A stretch of DNA of 64,000 nt from Planotetraspora kaengkrachanensis (GTDB lineage Bacteria > Actinomycetota > Actinomycetes > Streptosporangiales > Streptosporangiaceae). Location: positions 1 to 64,000 of the forward strand of contig NZ_BONV01000019.1 in the NCBI RefSeq assembly GCF_016862895.1, written 5' to 3'. Positions 8,763 through 17,474 of this stretch are shown piece by piece; positions within the stretch are counted from its first letter, which is position 1; the number at the start of each line of letters is the position of its first letter. The translations under genes and the position numbers were made by a program. A model generated the notes under the pieces. It searched no databases. It was not told where the DNA came from and worked only from the letters and a program-made list of their open reading frames with translations.

Positions 8763-8924
8763 TCAGTTGACGGGGGCGCGCACGCATGTGCGCCGGGCGA
8801 TCTGCGCCTGTAGCCGCGCCATCTGCCAGTGCAGATCGATCAGCTGCTCGACGAGCAGGCCCGCCGGCAACTCCATGGGATCCTCGGCGGCCAAGTGGTC
8901 GATCGCCATCGCCAGGTCGCTCAT
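8763..8924 (-). CDS. Small protein resembling the DUF222 N-terminal helix
   Basis: 53 residues with a good ribosome-binding site (AAGGGG five bases before ATG 8924). The segment HLAAEDPMELPAGLLVEQLI plus LHWQMARLQAQIARR resembles the N-terminal segment of DUF222/HNH (REP13E12-type) proteins, whose helical repeat reads LAAEDPxxLPxxxL...LxxLxxxLEAxxxRR. The catalytic HNH part is absent. It could be a relic of such a gene or a stand-alone helical peptide; the in-frame start and ribosome-binding site argue for a translated small protein. Confidence 0.55.
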   Translation of the reverse strand: MSDLAMAIDHLAAEDPMELPAGLLVEQLIDLHWQMARLQAQIARRTCVRAPVN

Positions 8925-8987
8925 GCCACCCCTTCCCTCAGATCGAATCTCCGTTCGAATCATAATGGAACAGGGGGCTCAATGGCA

Positions 8988-9524
8988 TCAGGTTCCGTAC
9001 ACCGGTGCGATGTAGCCGCGCGCGAGCGTGTTGGCGGTGATGTTGAAGCCGACGACCGCGGGGGAGGCGTCGCCGTCCACGCCGAGCTTCTCGACGCCGA
9101 GCGCGTGCACCGCGAACAGGTACCGGTGCGGATTCCCTGGAGGCGGTGCGGCGCCGCCGTACTCCCTGGCGTTGTAGTCGTTGCGCGCGTGCACCGCCCC
9201 CTCCGGCAGGCCCTTGAAGTCGGGGCCGGTGCCGGCTCCGGTCGGCAGCTCGGTGACGTCGGCGGGGACGTCGAACAGCACCCAGTGCCAGAAGCCGCTC
9301 CCGGTGGGCGCGTCCGGGTCGTAGCAGGTCACCGCGTAACTCTTGGTGCCCTCAGGAGCTCCGGACCACCGAAGGTGCGGGGAGAGGTTCTGCCCCGTCA
9401 TCCCCCAGTCGTTGAAGACGTGAGCCTCCGACGTGCGCTCCCCGTCGCGGACGTCGTCGCTGACGACGGTCAGTGCCGCGACCTCGGGCAGATGGTCGTA
9501 AGGAATCGGTGGCGGTGTGGGCAT
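8988..9524 (-). CDS. YbhB/YbcL (PEBP, Raf kinase inhibitor-like) family protein
   Basis: 178 residues, ATG 9524 with GGAGG eight bases upstream. Motifs of the phosphatidylethanolamine-binding protein family are clear: [26 protein letters not shown] (ligand pocket DPDAP) and [17 protein letters not shown] (GxHWV-type), with [10 protein letters not shown] near the C-terminus. It has no signal peptide, so it is cytoplasmic. Bacterial members bind small anionic ligands or remain without a defined function. It runs in the same direction as the small DUF222-like ORF and downstream of the polysaccharide exporter genes; linkage to either is unclear. Confidence 0.93.
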   Translation of the reverse strand: MPTPPPIPYDHLPEVAALTVVSDDVRDGERTSEAHVFNDWGMTGQNLSPHLRWSGAPEGTKSYAVTCYDPDAPTGSGFWHWVLFDVPADVTELPTGAGTGPDFKGLPEGAVHARNDYNAREYGGAAPPPGNPHRYLFAVHALGVEKLGVDGDASPAVVGFNITANTLARGYIAPVYGT

Positions 9525-9546
9525 CAGTTCACCCTCCCAAGAGTGG

Positions 9547-10338
9547 TCACACCCGGTTGTAGGCCCCCAGGACCTCCTGCGGATCACCCTCCATCTTGAT
9601 CTTGCCCTTGTGCAGCCAGATCACCCGGTTGCACGTCTCCTCGATCACATCGAGGTTGTGGGCGACGAGGAAGACGGTGCCGGCGGACTCGCGCATCTGC
9701 ATGATGCGGTCCTTGCTCTTCTTCTTGAACTCGCGGTCGCCGGTGGCGAGGGCCTCGTCGATCAGCAGGACGTCATGAGTCTTGGCGGAAGAGATCGCGA
9801 AGCGGAGTCGCGCGCCCATTCCGGAGGAGTAGGTCGACATGGGGAACTGGATGAAGTCCCCGATGCCGGAGAAGTCGACGATCTCGTCGTACTTCTCCCG
9901 CGTCTCGGTCGGCGACATGCCCATGGCGTAGCAGCCGAGCACGATGTTGCGCTCGCCCGTGAGCTCCTTCATCAGCGCCGCGTTGACGCCGAGCAGGGAC
10001 GGCTGGCCGTTGGTGTACACGGCGCCCTTGTGGGCCGGCAGGAGGCCCGCGATGGCCCGGAGCAGGGTCGACTTGCCCGACCCGTTGCGGCCGATGATGC
10101 CGATGGCCTCGCCGTGGTTGGCGACGAAGGAGACGCCGCGCACGGCGTGGACCTCCTTCATCTCCGGGCGGCCCTGGCGGCGGACGATGCGGCTCAGGGC
10201 GTTGGCGGCGTTGCCCTTCTTGTTGGCCGCGCCGTACACCTTGTAGACGATGTGCAGGTCGTCGACGATCACGGTTGGCGTTCCCACTGTCACGTTCGAC
10301 AGCTCCTCGCTCAGCGGCTCCTGCATCACATCAGCCAC
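9547..10338 (-). CDS. Polysaccharide/teichoic acid-type ABC exporter, ATPase (Wzt/TagH-like)
   Basis: 263 residues. Walker A is GRNGSGKST (residues 83-91), the signature motif is [13 protein letters not shown], and Walker B is [12 protein letters not shown], the EALA-GD form typical of the Wzt/TagH/RfbE branch rather than importers. An N-terminal extension (residues 1-60) precedes the ATPase core; there is no C-terminal carbohydrate-binding domain as in large Wzt proteins. The start overlaps the end of the permease gene by eight bases, showing translational coupling. It probably powers export of an undecaprenyl-linked wall glycan or teichoic-type polymer. No glycosyltransferase genes lie in this window. 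Confidence 0.92.
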   Translation of the reverse strand: MADVMQEPLSEELSNVTVGTPTVIVDDLHIVYKVYGAANKKGNAANALSRIVRRQGRPEMKEVHAVRGVSFVANHGEAIGIIGRNGSGKSTLLRAIAGLLPAHKGAVYTNGQPSLLGVNAALMKELTGERNIVLGCYAMGMSPTETREKYDEIVDFSGIGDFIQFPMSTYSSGMGARLRFAISSAKTHDVLLIDEALATGDREFKKKSKDRIMQMRESAGTVFLVAHNLDVIEETCNRVIWLHKGKIKMEGDPQEVLGAYNRV

Positions 10339-11236
10339 GGCCGTATCTCTCCTCAGCTCGCCAGAAGTACCAGAAGCCGCCGATGACCGCGAAGACGGCC
10401 CAGAAGGTGCACGTGACCCACGCCCACCGCTCCGGGAACCTCTGATAGATCAGCAGGTCGCGCATGAACTCGATGTACGCCGCCGCGGGGTTGAACTCCA
10501 GTGCCCAGCGCAGGGCGCTCGGCAGGCCGGCGGTCCTCTCGGTGATCATGTAGAAGACGCCGGAGGCGTACAGCCAGGTGCGCAGGATGAACGGAAGCAG
10601 CTGGTTGATGTCGCGGACGAACGCGCCGATGCGGGCCATGAACAGGCTCGCACCGAGGTTGAAGACGAACTGGAGGACCAGGGCGACCGGGATCAGCAGC
10701 CAGAGCCAGCTGATCGGCTCTCCGGTGACCAGCACCAGGACGATGAGCACGCCCATCGACCAGCCGAGCACCTGCAGTTCCTGGATCGCGTACGCCAGGG
10801 GCAGCGTGGCCCGGGGGAAGTGCAGCGCCCGGATGAGGGACAGGTTGCCCGAGATGGACTTGGCGCCGCCCGTCACCGTCCGCTGGGTGAAGGTGAAGAC
10901 CATGACCCCGGTGATGAGGAATGCGGGGTAGTTCTGGATGTGCTTACTCTGGGCGAGGATGACGCCGAACATCAGCCAGTAGACCGCCGCGTTGAGCAGC
11001 GGCGTCAGCACCTGCCAGAGCTGGCCGAGTGCCGACGTCGAATAATTGGAGACGTTCTTCGATGTGGCGTACGTCACAATGAAGTGCCGTCGGTCCCACA
11101 GTTGGCGCAGATAGGCGGGGAGTGAGGGGCGTGCGATGGCACGCCGCAACCCGTAACGCTCGGCGAGTGCGGCCAGCGACTCCTGGGCTCGGCCGCCCGC
11201 CTGGGCGTCCGCGACCGCGGACTCCGGCTGGCTCAT
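10331..11236 (-). CDS. Polysaccharide/teichoic acid-type ABC exporter, permease (Wzm/TagG-like)
   Basis: 301 residues in the ABC-2 permease family. About six membrane segments are visible, beginning at LGQLWQVLTPLLNAAVYWLMFGVI and ending near TFWAVFAVIGGFWYF. The cytoplasmic N-terminus (about 55 residues, MSQPESAVADAQ...) carries the amphipathic segment typical of Wzm/TagG. The family pattern NLSLIRALHFPRATLPL lies in the middle. ATG 11236 is preferred over the upstream extension to 11347, which has no membrane-protein character. It forms the exporter with the ATPase gene immediately downstream. Confidence 0.92.
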   Translation of the reverse strand: MSQPESAVADAQAGGRAQESLAALAERYGLRRAIARPSLPAYLRQLWDRRHFIVTYATSKNVSNYSTSALGQLWQVLTPLLNAAVYWLMFGVILAQSKHIQNYPAFLITGVMVFTFTQRTVTGGAKSISGNLSLIRALHFPRATLPLAYAIQELQVLGWSMGVLIVLVLVTGEPISWLWLLIPVALVLQFVFNLGASLFMARIGAFVRDINQLLPFILRTWLYASGVFYMITERTAGLPSALRWALEFNPAAAYIEFMRDLLIYQRFPERWAWVTCTFWAVFAVIGGFWYFWRAEERYGRG

Positions 11237-11673
11237 GGCAAGGACTCTATTGGATGGAGGTCGATGAGAAGTCGGCGACGTTGGTCGGCCGAATCCTCCC
11301 TGGAGTGGGGTACATCTGTCGCGTCGAACGCCGCTGCGACTGGTCAAAGGTAGCCCAAGACGTCGTGACGCGACGACAACGCCACGGACCTTACGACATC
11401 CCTGCCATCATGGGGAGACGTAGAAGTGGTATATCTACCGTAGTTGACGCTTTATACCCGAGATACCTATTTGGGGTTGGCTCGCTGGTATGCGTGTGAC
11501 GCCCTACTGACGCACGTGTGACCGAACTGCAACGCAGCAGAGACTCCTCTGCTGCGTCGGGTGAGGGATGCTCGCGGACGACTGACAGGGCGTCATTCTG
11601 GTTTGACCACGCCCGGAAAACCGGGGACCTTACCAGCGCGAACGCCCATCCTTAGAGGGAGGACCAATCCACT
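11237..11673. promoter_or_regulatory. Divergent regulatory gap with hairpins in the peptide-transporter leader
   Basis: 437 bases between the exporter permease (leftward) and the peptide-binding protein (rightward). No gene is supported. A possible sigma-70-type promoter is TTGACG at 11444-11449 with TATTTG at 11468-11473 (18-base spacer). A perfect 11-bp hairpin follows: ACGCAGCAGAG at 11532-11542 and CTCTGCTGCGT at 11547-11557, loop ACTC. A smaller one (CCCGG AAAA CCGGG) is at 11612-11625. The GGGAGG ribosome-binding site precedes ATG 11674. The hairpins lie in the likely 5' leader and may be regulatory. Confidence 0.45.
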
Positions 11674-13359
11674 ATGCGCGTGACTAAGGGCGCGAAGATC
11701 GCCGCAGGCTCCGCGCTGCTAGCGCTCGGGGTCGCCGCGTGCGGCGGTGGCGGCGGCAGCTCCAGTGACGGCGGGAACCCCCGTACGGCCACGGGCACCG
11801 TCTACATCCGCGGTTGTGAGCCGCAGACCGGTTTCGTGCCGGGCAACATCAACGAGACCTGCGGCGGCACGGTCAACGACTTCGTGTACAGCAAGCTCGT
11901 GAAGTACAACCCCGACACGGCCGCCCCCGAGCTCGACCAGGCCGCATCGATCGACACGACCGACAACAAGGTCTGGACGATCAAGCTCAAGCCGGGCCTC
12001 AAGTGGAGCGACGGCACCCCGGTTACCGCGAAGAACTACGTCGACGCGTGGAACTACACGGCGTACTCGCCGAACGCGCAGATCGGCAGCTCGTGGTTCG
12101 CGGACGTCCAGGGCTTCGACAAGGTCAACACGGCCGACCCCGACGGTCCTGACGGGCCCAAGGAGGCTCCGAAGCCGGAGACCGACAAGCTGTCCGGCCT
12201 CGAGGTCGTCGACGACACCACGTTCAAGGTGACGCTCAACGCCCCCACGGCGGTCTTCCGGACGAAGCTGGGCTACATCACCTTCGCCGCGCTGCCCGAT
12301 GCCTTCTTCAAGAACCCCCAGGGCTTCGCGCAGAACCCGGTCACGAACGGCCCCTTCAAGTTCGTGAAGTGGGACCACAACTCGCAGATCGTGGTCGCCG
12401 CCAACCCCGACTACGCGGGCGCGGAGAAGCCGAAGGTCAAGCAGATCGTCTACAAGATGTACAAGGACGACGACGCGGCCTACGCGGACCTGGTGTCCAA
12501 CAACCTCGACTTCACCGAGCTGATCCCGCCGTCGGCCCTGGCCGGCGACAAGTGGAAGACCGACCTCGGTGACCGCGCGATCGAGGGTCAGCAGGGCGTC
12601 ATCCAGACGGTGTCGTTCCCGCTGTACGACAAGGAGTTCGGCGGCAACGCCGACTTCCGCAAGGCGATCTCGCTGGCGGTCGACCGGAAGACGATCACCG
12701 ACAAGATCTTCAACAAGGGCCGCGTGCCGCTCGACAGCTGGGTCTCCCCGATCGTCGAGGGCTACAAGGCGGGCTCCTGCGGCGAGTTCTGCACCTACGA
12801 CCCGACCAAGGCCAAGGACTTCCTGAACAAGGCCAAGCAGGAGGGTTACACCCCGCCGAAGGAATTCCCGATCTGGTACAACGGCGACTCCGCGCACAAG
12901 GAGTGGGTGGACGCCATGGCCAACAGCATCAACCAGGCCCTGGGCAGCGACGCCGGCTTCACCGTGGTGGGCAAGTCCATGCCGACGTTCGACGAGTTCC
13001 GTAGCGTCATCACGGAGCACAAGATCAAGGGCATGTTCCGCACCGGCTGGCAGATGGACTACCCGCACATCGAGGACTTCCTGAACCCGCTGGTCAAGAC
13101 CGGCGCGTCCTCGAACGACGGTCTGTACAGCAACAAGGCGCTGGACGAGAAGCTGCACGAGGCCGACGTGGCCACGGACCAGAACCAGTCGGTGAGCCTG
13201 TACCAGCAGGCCGAGGCTATGCTTGCCGAGGACCTGCCGACGATCCCGCTGTGGTCGTACGGTCTGCAGGCCGGTACCTCGAAGTGGGTGACTGGAGTCA
13301 AGGTCACGCCGTTCGGCGAGCTCGACCCGCTCTCCATCCAGATCAAGGCTGCTGCCTGA
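11674..13359 (+). CDS. Peptide ABC transporter substrate-binding lipoprotein (family 5)
   Basis: 561 residues. The lipoprotein signal has a positively charged start (MRVTKGAKIAAGSALLALG) and lipobox VAAC, Cys23, followed by a Gly/Ser-rich tether (GGGGGSSSDGG). The mature protein is a family-5 binding protein of the OppA/DppA type: KLKPGLKWSDGTPVTAKNYVDAWNY is the family signature and FRKAISLAVDRKTITDKIFN is the later conserved block. It captures oligopeptides or related ligands at the outer face of the membrane. It is the first gene of a five-gene importer (permeases, two ATPases); the hairpin after it probably lets it be made in excess of the rest. Confidence 0.94.
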   Translation: MRVTKGAKIAAGSALLALGVAACGGGGGSSSDGGNPRTATGTVYIRGCEPQTGFVPGNINETCGGTVNDFVYSKLVKYNPDTAAPELDQAASIDTTDNKVWTIKLKPGLKWSDGTPVTAKNYVDAWNYTAYSPNAQIGSSWFADVQGFDKVNTADPDGPDGPKEAPKPETDKLSGLEVVDDTTFKVTLNAPTAVFRTKLGYITFAALPDAFFKNPQGFAQNPVTNGPFKFVKWDHNSQIVVAANPDYAGAEKPKVKQIVYKMYKDDDAAYADLVSNNLDFTELIPPSALAGDKWKTDLGDRAIEGQQGVIQTVSFPLYDKEFGGNADFRKAISLAVDRKTITDKIFNKGRVPLDSWVSPIVEGYKAGSCGEFCTYDPTKAKDFLNKAKQEGYTPPKEFPIWYNGDSAHKEWVDAMANSINQALGSDAGFTVVGKSMPTFDEFRSVITEHKIKGMFRTGWQMDYPHIEDFLNPLVKTGASSNDGLYSNKALDEKLHEADVATDQNQSVSLYQQAEAMLAEDLPTIPLWSYGLQAGTSKWVTGVKVTPFGELDPLSIQIKAAA

Positions 13360-13380
13360 GCCTTCGGCTAGCACGTAAGT

Positions 13381-13411
13381 CGAGGCCGGTCCCAGACCGG
13401 GGCCGGCCTCG
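13381..13411 (+). terminator. Intraoperonic attenuating hairpin
   Basis: CGAGGCCGG at 13381-13389 pairs with CCGGCCTCG at 13403-13411. No T-run follows. It lies between the binding-protein gene and the first permease, the usual place for a hairpin that makes binding protein transcripts more abundant than those of the membrane components. Confidence 0.6.
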
Positions 13412-13493
13412 GTCGCTGTCCAACTAACGCCCGCCCCTGTGTTGACCTACGGGGGAACGCTGTACGACCTCTAGCGTCAGACAGGAGGTGCGC

Positions 13494-14420
13494 ATGGGCC
13501 GATATACCATCAGGCGCCTGCTGCAACTCATACCCGTGCTGCTCGGCACGACATTCCTCATCAACTACATGGTGTGGCAGCTTCCTGGCGACCCCTTCGC
13601 CGGCCGATGTGGCCAGCGGCCCTGCCCGGACAGCTACGTCTCCGCGATGAGGGCGCAGTTCGGCCTGGATCAGCCGATCCTGGTGCAGTACTGGCAGTTC
13701 CTGAAGAACATGCTCACCGGCAACCTCGGTGTCGACTTCAACCAGGTTCCCGTGGCGGCCCAGCTGGGCGACGCCTGGCCCATCACGATCCGCCTGGCGC
13801 TCCTCGCGGTCGCCATCGAGGCCGTCATCGGCATCAGCGCCGGCGTCCTGTCCGGCCTCAAGCGCGGCGGCTTCATCGACAACGTGGTCACCATCTCCAC
13901 GCTGTTCCTGCTCTCGCTCCCCGTCTTCGTCACCGGCTTCCTCCTCCAGTGGCTGCTCGGCGTTCAGCTGCAGGTCATCACCCCGACGGTCTCCGACGAG
14001 GCGACCATCACCGAGCTGCTCGTCCCGGCCTTCGTGCTCGCCAGCCTCAACATGGCGTTCACCGCCCGCCTCACTCGGACGAGCATCGTGGAGAACCGCC
14101 GCTCCGACTACGTCCGCACGGCCATCGCCAAGGGTCTGACCAACCGGCGAGTGGTCGGCGTCCATCTCTTGCGCAACTCGCTGATCCCCGTGTTGACCTT
14201 CCTCGGCACCGAGGTGGGTTCCTTGATGTCCGGCGCCATCATCACCGAGGGCATCTTCAACATCCACGGCATCGGCGGCCTTCTCTACCGCGCGATCACG
14301 GGCCAGGACTACACGATCGTCGTCCCGATCGCCTCGCTGCTCGTCCTCGTGTACCTGGTTTCGAATTTGCTCGTCGACCTCCTCTACGGCGTGCTCGACC
14401 CGAGGATCCGCTATGAGTGA
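13494..14420 (+). CDS. Peptide ABC transporter permease (DppB/OppB type)
   Basis: 308 residues. ATG 13494 has AGGAGG at 13483-13488. A first membrane helix at residues 8-30 (IRRLLQLIPVLLGTTFLINY) is followed by the long extracytoplasmic loop typical of the DppB class (QLPGDPF...GLDQPILVQYWQFLKNMLTGNLG), then five more helices. The cytoplasmic EAA-like loop reads DYVRTAIAKGLTNRRVVGVHLLRNSL, the site that contacts the ATPase. The stop overlaps the next start by eight bases. It forms the channel with the DppC-type permease. Confidence 0.95.
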   Translation: MGRYTIRRLLQLIPVLLGTTFLINYMVWQLPGDPFAGRCGQRPCPDSYVSAMRAQFGLDQPILVQYWQFLKNMLTGNLGVDFNQVPVAAQLGDAWPITIRLALLAVAIEAVIGISAGVLSGLKRGGFIDNVVTISTLFLLSLPVFVTGFLLQWLLGVQLQVITPTVSDEATITELLVPAFVLASLNMAFTARLTRTSIVENRRSDYVRTAIAKGLTNRRVVGVHLLRNSLIPVLTFLGTEVGSLMSGAIITEGIFNIHGIGGLLYRAITGQDYTIVVPIASLLVLVYLVSNLLVDLLYGVLDPRIRYE

Positions 14421-15360
14421 CCCCTCCGTAACACAGGACCTGATTCACGGCGGCGAGGGGCCCGCGGCATCGGTCGTGTCGGCCTCGAACAAGCCCCGCA
14501 GCCTGTGGCAGGACACCTGGGACATCCTCAAGCGCAGGAAGATCTTCTGGATCTCCTTGACCATGCTGGTCCTGTTCCTGCTCATGGCGGCCTTCCCGTC
14601 GCTGTTCACGGGCAAGAACCCCGACTACGCGACTTTGGCCAAGAGCATGGAGCCGCCGAGCGGGGAGGCGTGGTTCGGCTACGACCTGCAGGGACGCGAC
14701 GTCTTCGCCCGCACGATCTACGGCGCCCGCACCTCGATCATCGTCGGCGTGCTCGCCACACTCCTGACCGTGGTCCTCGGCGGCATCGCCGGCGTGCTGG
14801 CCGCCTACTACGCGCGCTGGGTCGACTCGGTCCTGTCCCGCGTCGGTGAGATCTTCCTGGGCGTGCCGTACGTGCTGGGTGCGATCATCATCCTCGGCAC
14901 CATCGCGCCCGCGCAGAGCAGCCCCGACAGGGCGACGATCATGGCCGTCGTCATCGTCGTGCTCGCCGTGCTCGGGTGGCCGATCCTCATGCGCATCGCC
15001 CGCTCGTCGGTGATCCAGGCGAAACACCAGGACTACGTCCAGGCGGCGCGCGCTCTGGGGGCCGGTCCGTTCCGGATCATCTTCAAGCACCTCCTGCCGA
15101 ACTCCCTGGCGCCGATCCTCGTGTACGCCACGATCACGATCGGCAGCTACATCGGGGCCGAGGCGACGCTCTCGCTGCTGGGCATCGGCCTGCGCGAGCC
15201 GGTCATCTCGTGGGGCATCGCGATCGCCGACCACACGAGCTACATCAGGACCGGCGCCCACGCGATGTTGTTCCCCGCGGCGTTCCTGTCCCTGTGCGTG
15301 CTGACCTTCGTCATGCTGGGCGAAGCCGTACGTGACGCCCTCGACCCCAAGCTTCGCTGA
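14413..15360 (+). CDS. Peptide ABC transporter permease (DppC/OppC type)
   Basis: 315 residues. An N-terminal cytoplasmic stretch of ~45 residues precedes a first helix (FWISLTMLVLFLLMAAFPSL). The OppC-type N-terminal region carries GYDLQGRDVFARTIYGARTSI, and the EAA loop is DYVQAARALGAGPFRIIFKHLLPN. The two permeases overlap, as do many transporter genes of this type. The product is the second membrane subunit of the importer. Confidence 0.95.
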   Translation: MSDPSVTQDLIHGGEGPAASVVSASNKPRSLWQDTWDILKRRKIFWISLTMLVLFLLMAAFPSLFTGKNPDYATLAKSMEPPSGEAWFGYDLQGRDVFARTIYGARTSIIVGVLATLLTVVLGGIAGVLAAYYARWVDSVLSRVGEIFLGVPYVLGAIIILGTIAPAQSSPDRATIMAVVIVVLAVLGWPILMRIARSSVIQAKHQDYVQAARALGAGPFRIIFKHLLPNSLAPILVYATITIGSYIGAEATLSLLGIGLREPVISWGIAIADHTSYIRTGAHAMLFPAAFLSLCVLTFVMLGEAVRDALDPKLR

Positions 15361-15373
15361 GGAGGCACAGCAA

Positions 15374-16402
15374 GTGGTAGAAGTGCTTTCCGAGCCCACG
15401 GGCAGAGGCTCCTACAGCGGCGCCCTCCTGGAGGTCGAGAACCTCCAGGTGGAGTTCCACACCCGTCAGGGCGTGGCGAAGGCCGTCAACGGCGTCACCT
15501 ACAGCGTGAACCCCGGCGAGACCCTGGCGGTGCTGGGCGAGTCGGGTTCGGGCAAGAGCGTGACCGCTCAGACGATCATGGGCATCCTCGACATGCCCCC
15601 CGGGAAGATCACCGGTGGGGAGATCCGCTTCCGCGGGGTCGACATCCTCAAGCTGTCCGAGGAACAGCGCAGGAGGATCCGCGGTGAGGGCATCTCGATG
15701 GTGTTCCAGGACGCCCTTTCGGCGCTGAACCCCGTCTTCCCCGTCGGCTGGCAGATCGCGGAGATGTTCCGGATCCACCGGGGCGCCTCGCGGTCGGACG
15801 CCAAGAAGAAGGCCGTCGAGCTGATGGACCGGGTCCGCATCCCCGGGGCCAAGGATCGGGTCAACGACTTCCCGCACCAGTTCTCCGGTGGTATGCGCCA
15901 GCGCATCATGATCGCCATGGCGATCGCGCTGGACCCGGAGATCCTGATCGCGGACGAGCCGACGACCGCGCTCGACGTGACCGTCCAGGCCCAGATCATG
16001 GGGCTGCTCGCCGACCTCCAGCGCGACAGCAACATGGGCCTCATCCTGATCACCCACGACCTCGGCGTCGTCGCCGACGTGGCCGACAAGATCGCCGTCA
16101 TGTACGGCGGCCGCATCGTCGAGACCGCGCCGGTGCACGACCTCTACGCGAACCCGGCCCACCCCTACACCAGGGGTCTGCTCGAGTCGATCCCCCGGGT
16201 CGACCTCAAGGGCCAGGAACTGTACGCGATCAAGGGCATGCCGCCGAACCTGCTCGAGATGCCGTCGGGCTGCGCCTTCCACCCCCGTTGCCCCTACCGG
16301 CGAGAGGACTGCGCCACCGCGATCCCCCCGCTGTATCCGATCAGTGGCAATCGTGGCAGCGCCTGCCACTACTGGAGGGAGGTTGTCGATGGCTCCCGCT
16401 GA
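15374..16402 (+). CDS. Peptide ABC transporter ATPase (DppD/OppD type)
   Basis: 342 residues. GTG 15374 is chosen because GGAGG at 15361-15365 is eight bases upstream; the longer reading from 15332 runs into the permease gene. Walker A is GESGSGKSV, the signature is FSGGMRQRIMIAMAIALDPE, and Walker B is ILIADEPTTALD, followed by the His-switch LITHDLGVVADVADKIAVMYGG. The C-terminal oligopeptide/dipeptide transporter domain has the cysteine-rich pattern CAFHPRCPYRREDC, typical of OppD/DppD, which may bind an Fe-S cluster in this branch. It pairs with the DppF-type ATPase. Confidence 0.95.
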   Translation: MVEVLSEPTGRGSYSGALLEVENLQVEFHTRQGVAKAVNGVTYSVNPGETLAVLGESGSGKSVTAQTIMGILDMPPGKITGGEIRFRGVDILKLSEEQRRRIRGEGISMVFQDALSALNPVFPVGWQIAEMFRIHRGASRSDAKKKAVELMDRVRIPGAKDRVNDFPHQFSGGMRQRIMIAMAIALDPEILIADEPTTALDVTVQAQIMGLLADLQRDSNMGLILITHDLGVVADVADKIAVMYGGRIVETAPVHDLYANPAHPYTRGLLESIPRVDLKGQELYAIKGMPPNLLEMPSGCAFHPRCPYRREDCATAIPPLYPISGNRGSACHYWREVVDGSR

Positions 16403-17405
16403 GCCCATCCTTCAAGTCCGTGACCTGGTCAAGCACTTCCCTCTGACGCAGGGCATCGTCTTCAAGCGGCAGATCGGCGCCATCAAGGCCGTCGACGGGG
16501 TCTCCTTCGACCTGCACCGCGGTGAGACGCTGGGCGTCGTGGGCGAGTCAGGCTGTGGCAAGTCCACGCTGGCCAAGGTCATGATGGCGCTGGAGCGGCC
16601 CACGTCCGGCTCGGTGGTGGTCGACGGCAAGGACATCACCAAGGCCAAGGGCTCCGAGCTCAAGCGCATGCGGCGCAACATCCAGATGGTGATGCAGGAC
16701 CCGTACACCTCGCTGAACCCCCGGATGACCGTCGGCGACATCATCGGCGAGCCGTTCGAGATCCACTCGGAGGTCGTGCCGAAGGCCGGCCGCCGTAAGC
16801 GCGTGCAGGAACTGCTGGACGTGGTGGGCCTCAACCCCGACCACATCAACCGCTACCCCCACCAGTTCTCCGGCGGTCAGCGGCAGCGCATCGGCATCGC
16901 CCGGGGCCTGGCCCTCCAGCCCGAGATCATCATCTGCGACGAGCCGGTCTCCGCGCTCGACGTGTCGATCCAGGCCCAGGTCATGAACCTGCTGGACCGG
17001 CTCCAGAAAGAGTTCAACCTGGCGTACATCTTCATCGCCCACGACCTGTCGGTGGTCCGCCACATCTCCGACCGCGTGGCCGTGATGTACCTCGGCAAGA
17101 TCGTCGAGCTGGGCGGGGACAGCCAGATCTACGACCGGCCGAGCCACCCCTACACGCAGGCGCTGCTCTCGGCGGTGCCGGTGCCCAACCCGGAGGGCCG
17201 CGAGGCCCGGCAGCGGATCATCCTCCAGGGTGACCCGCCGTCGCCGGCGAACCCGCCCTCGGGTTGCCGGTTCCGCACCCGTTGCTGGAAGGCGCAGGAC
17301 ATCTGCGCCAAGGAGGAGCCTCTCCTCCAGATCCGCCCGGGCACCGACCACCTCAGCGCATGCCACTTCGCCGAGGCTCGCGACGTGGTCCACACCCAGT
17401 CGTAG
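16389..17405 (+). CDS. Peptide ABC transporter ATPase (DppF/OppF type)
   Basis: 338 residues. ATG 16389 overlaps the previous gene by 14 bases and has GGAGGGAGG upstream. Walker A GESGCGKST, signature FSGGQRQRIGIARGLALQPE, Walker B IIICDEPVSALD and the switch FIAHDLSVVRHISDRVAVMYLG are all present. The C-terminus has the cysteine pattern CRFRTRCWKAQDIC, again the oligopeptide/dipeptide C-terminal domain. It is the last gene of the transporter operon. A long inverted repeat lies just after the stop. Confidence 0.95.
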   Translation: MAPAEPILQVRDLVKHFPLTQGIVFKRQIGAIKAVDGVSFDLHRGETLGVVGESGCGKSTLAKVMMALERPTSGSVVVDGKDITKAKGSELKRMRRNIQMVMQDPYTSLNPRMTVGDIIGEPFEIHSEVVPKAGRRKRVQELLDVVGLNPDHINRYPHQFSGGQRQRIGIARGLALQPEIIICDEPVSALDVSIQAQVMNLLDRLQKEFNLAYIFIAHDLSVVRHISDRVAVMYLGKIVELGGDSQIYDRPSHPYTQALLSAVPVPNPEGREARQRIILQGDPPSPANPPSGCRFRTRCWKAQDICAKEEPLLQIRPGTDHLSACHFAEARDVVHTQS

Positions 17406-17425
17406 CCTTCGCGGCAACCTCCACC

Positions 17426-17474
17426 TACGGCTCTCGCCCGAGTCACGCCTGCTGGCGGACCGGCGAGAGCCGTA
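17426..17474. terminator. Convergent bidirectional terminator between the dpp-type operon and the SAM hydroxide adenosyltransferase gene
   Basis: TACGGCTCTCGCC at 17426-17438 is the exact reverse complement of GGCGAGAGCCGTA at 17462-17474, a 13-bp stem with a 23-base loop. The right arm lies in the C-terminal codons of the leftward gene that ends at 17443, so the element serves both convergent genes. Confidence 0.7.
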
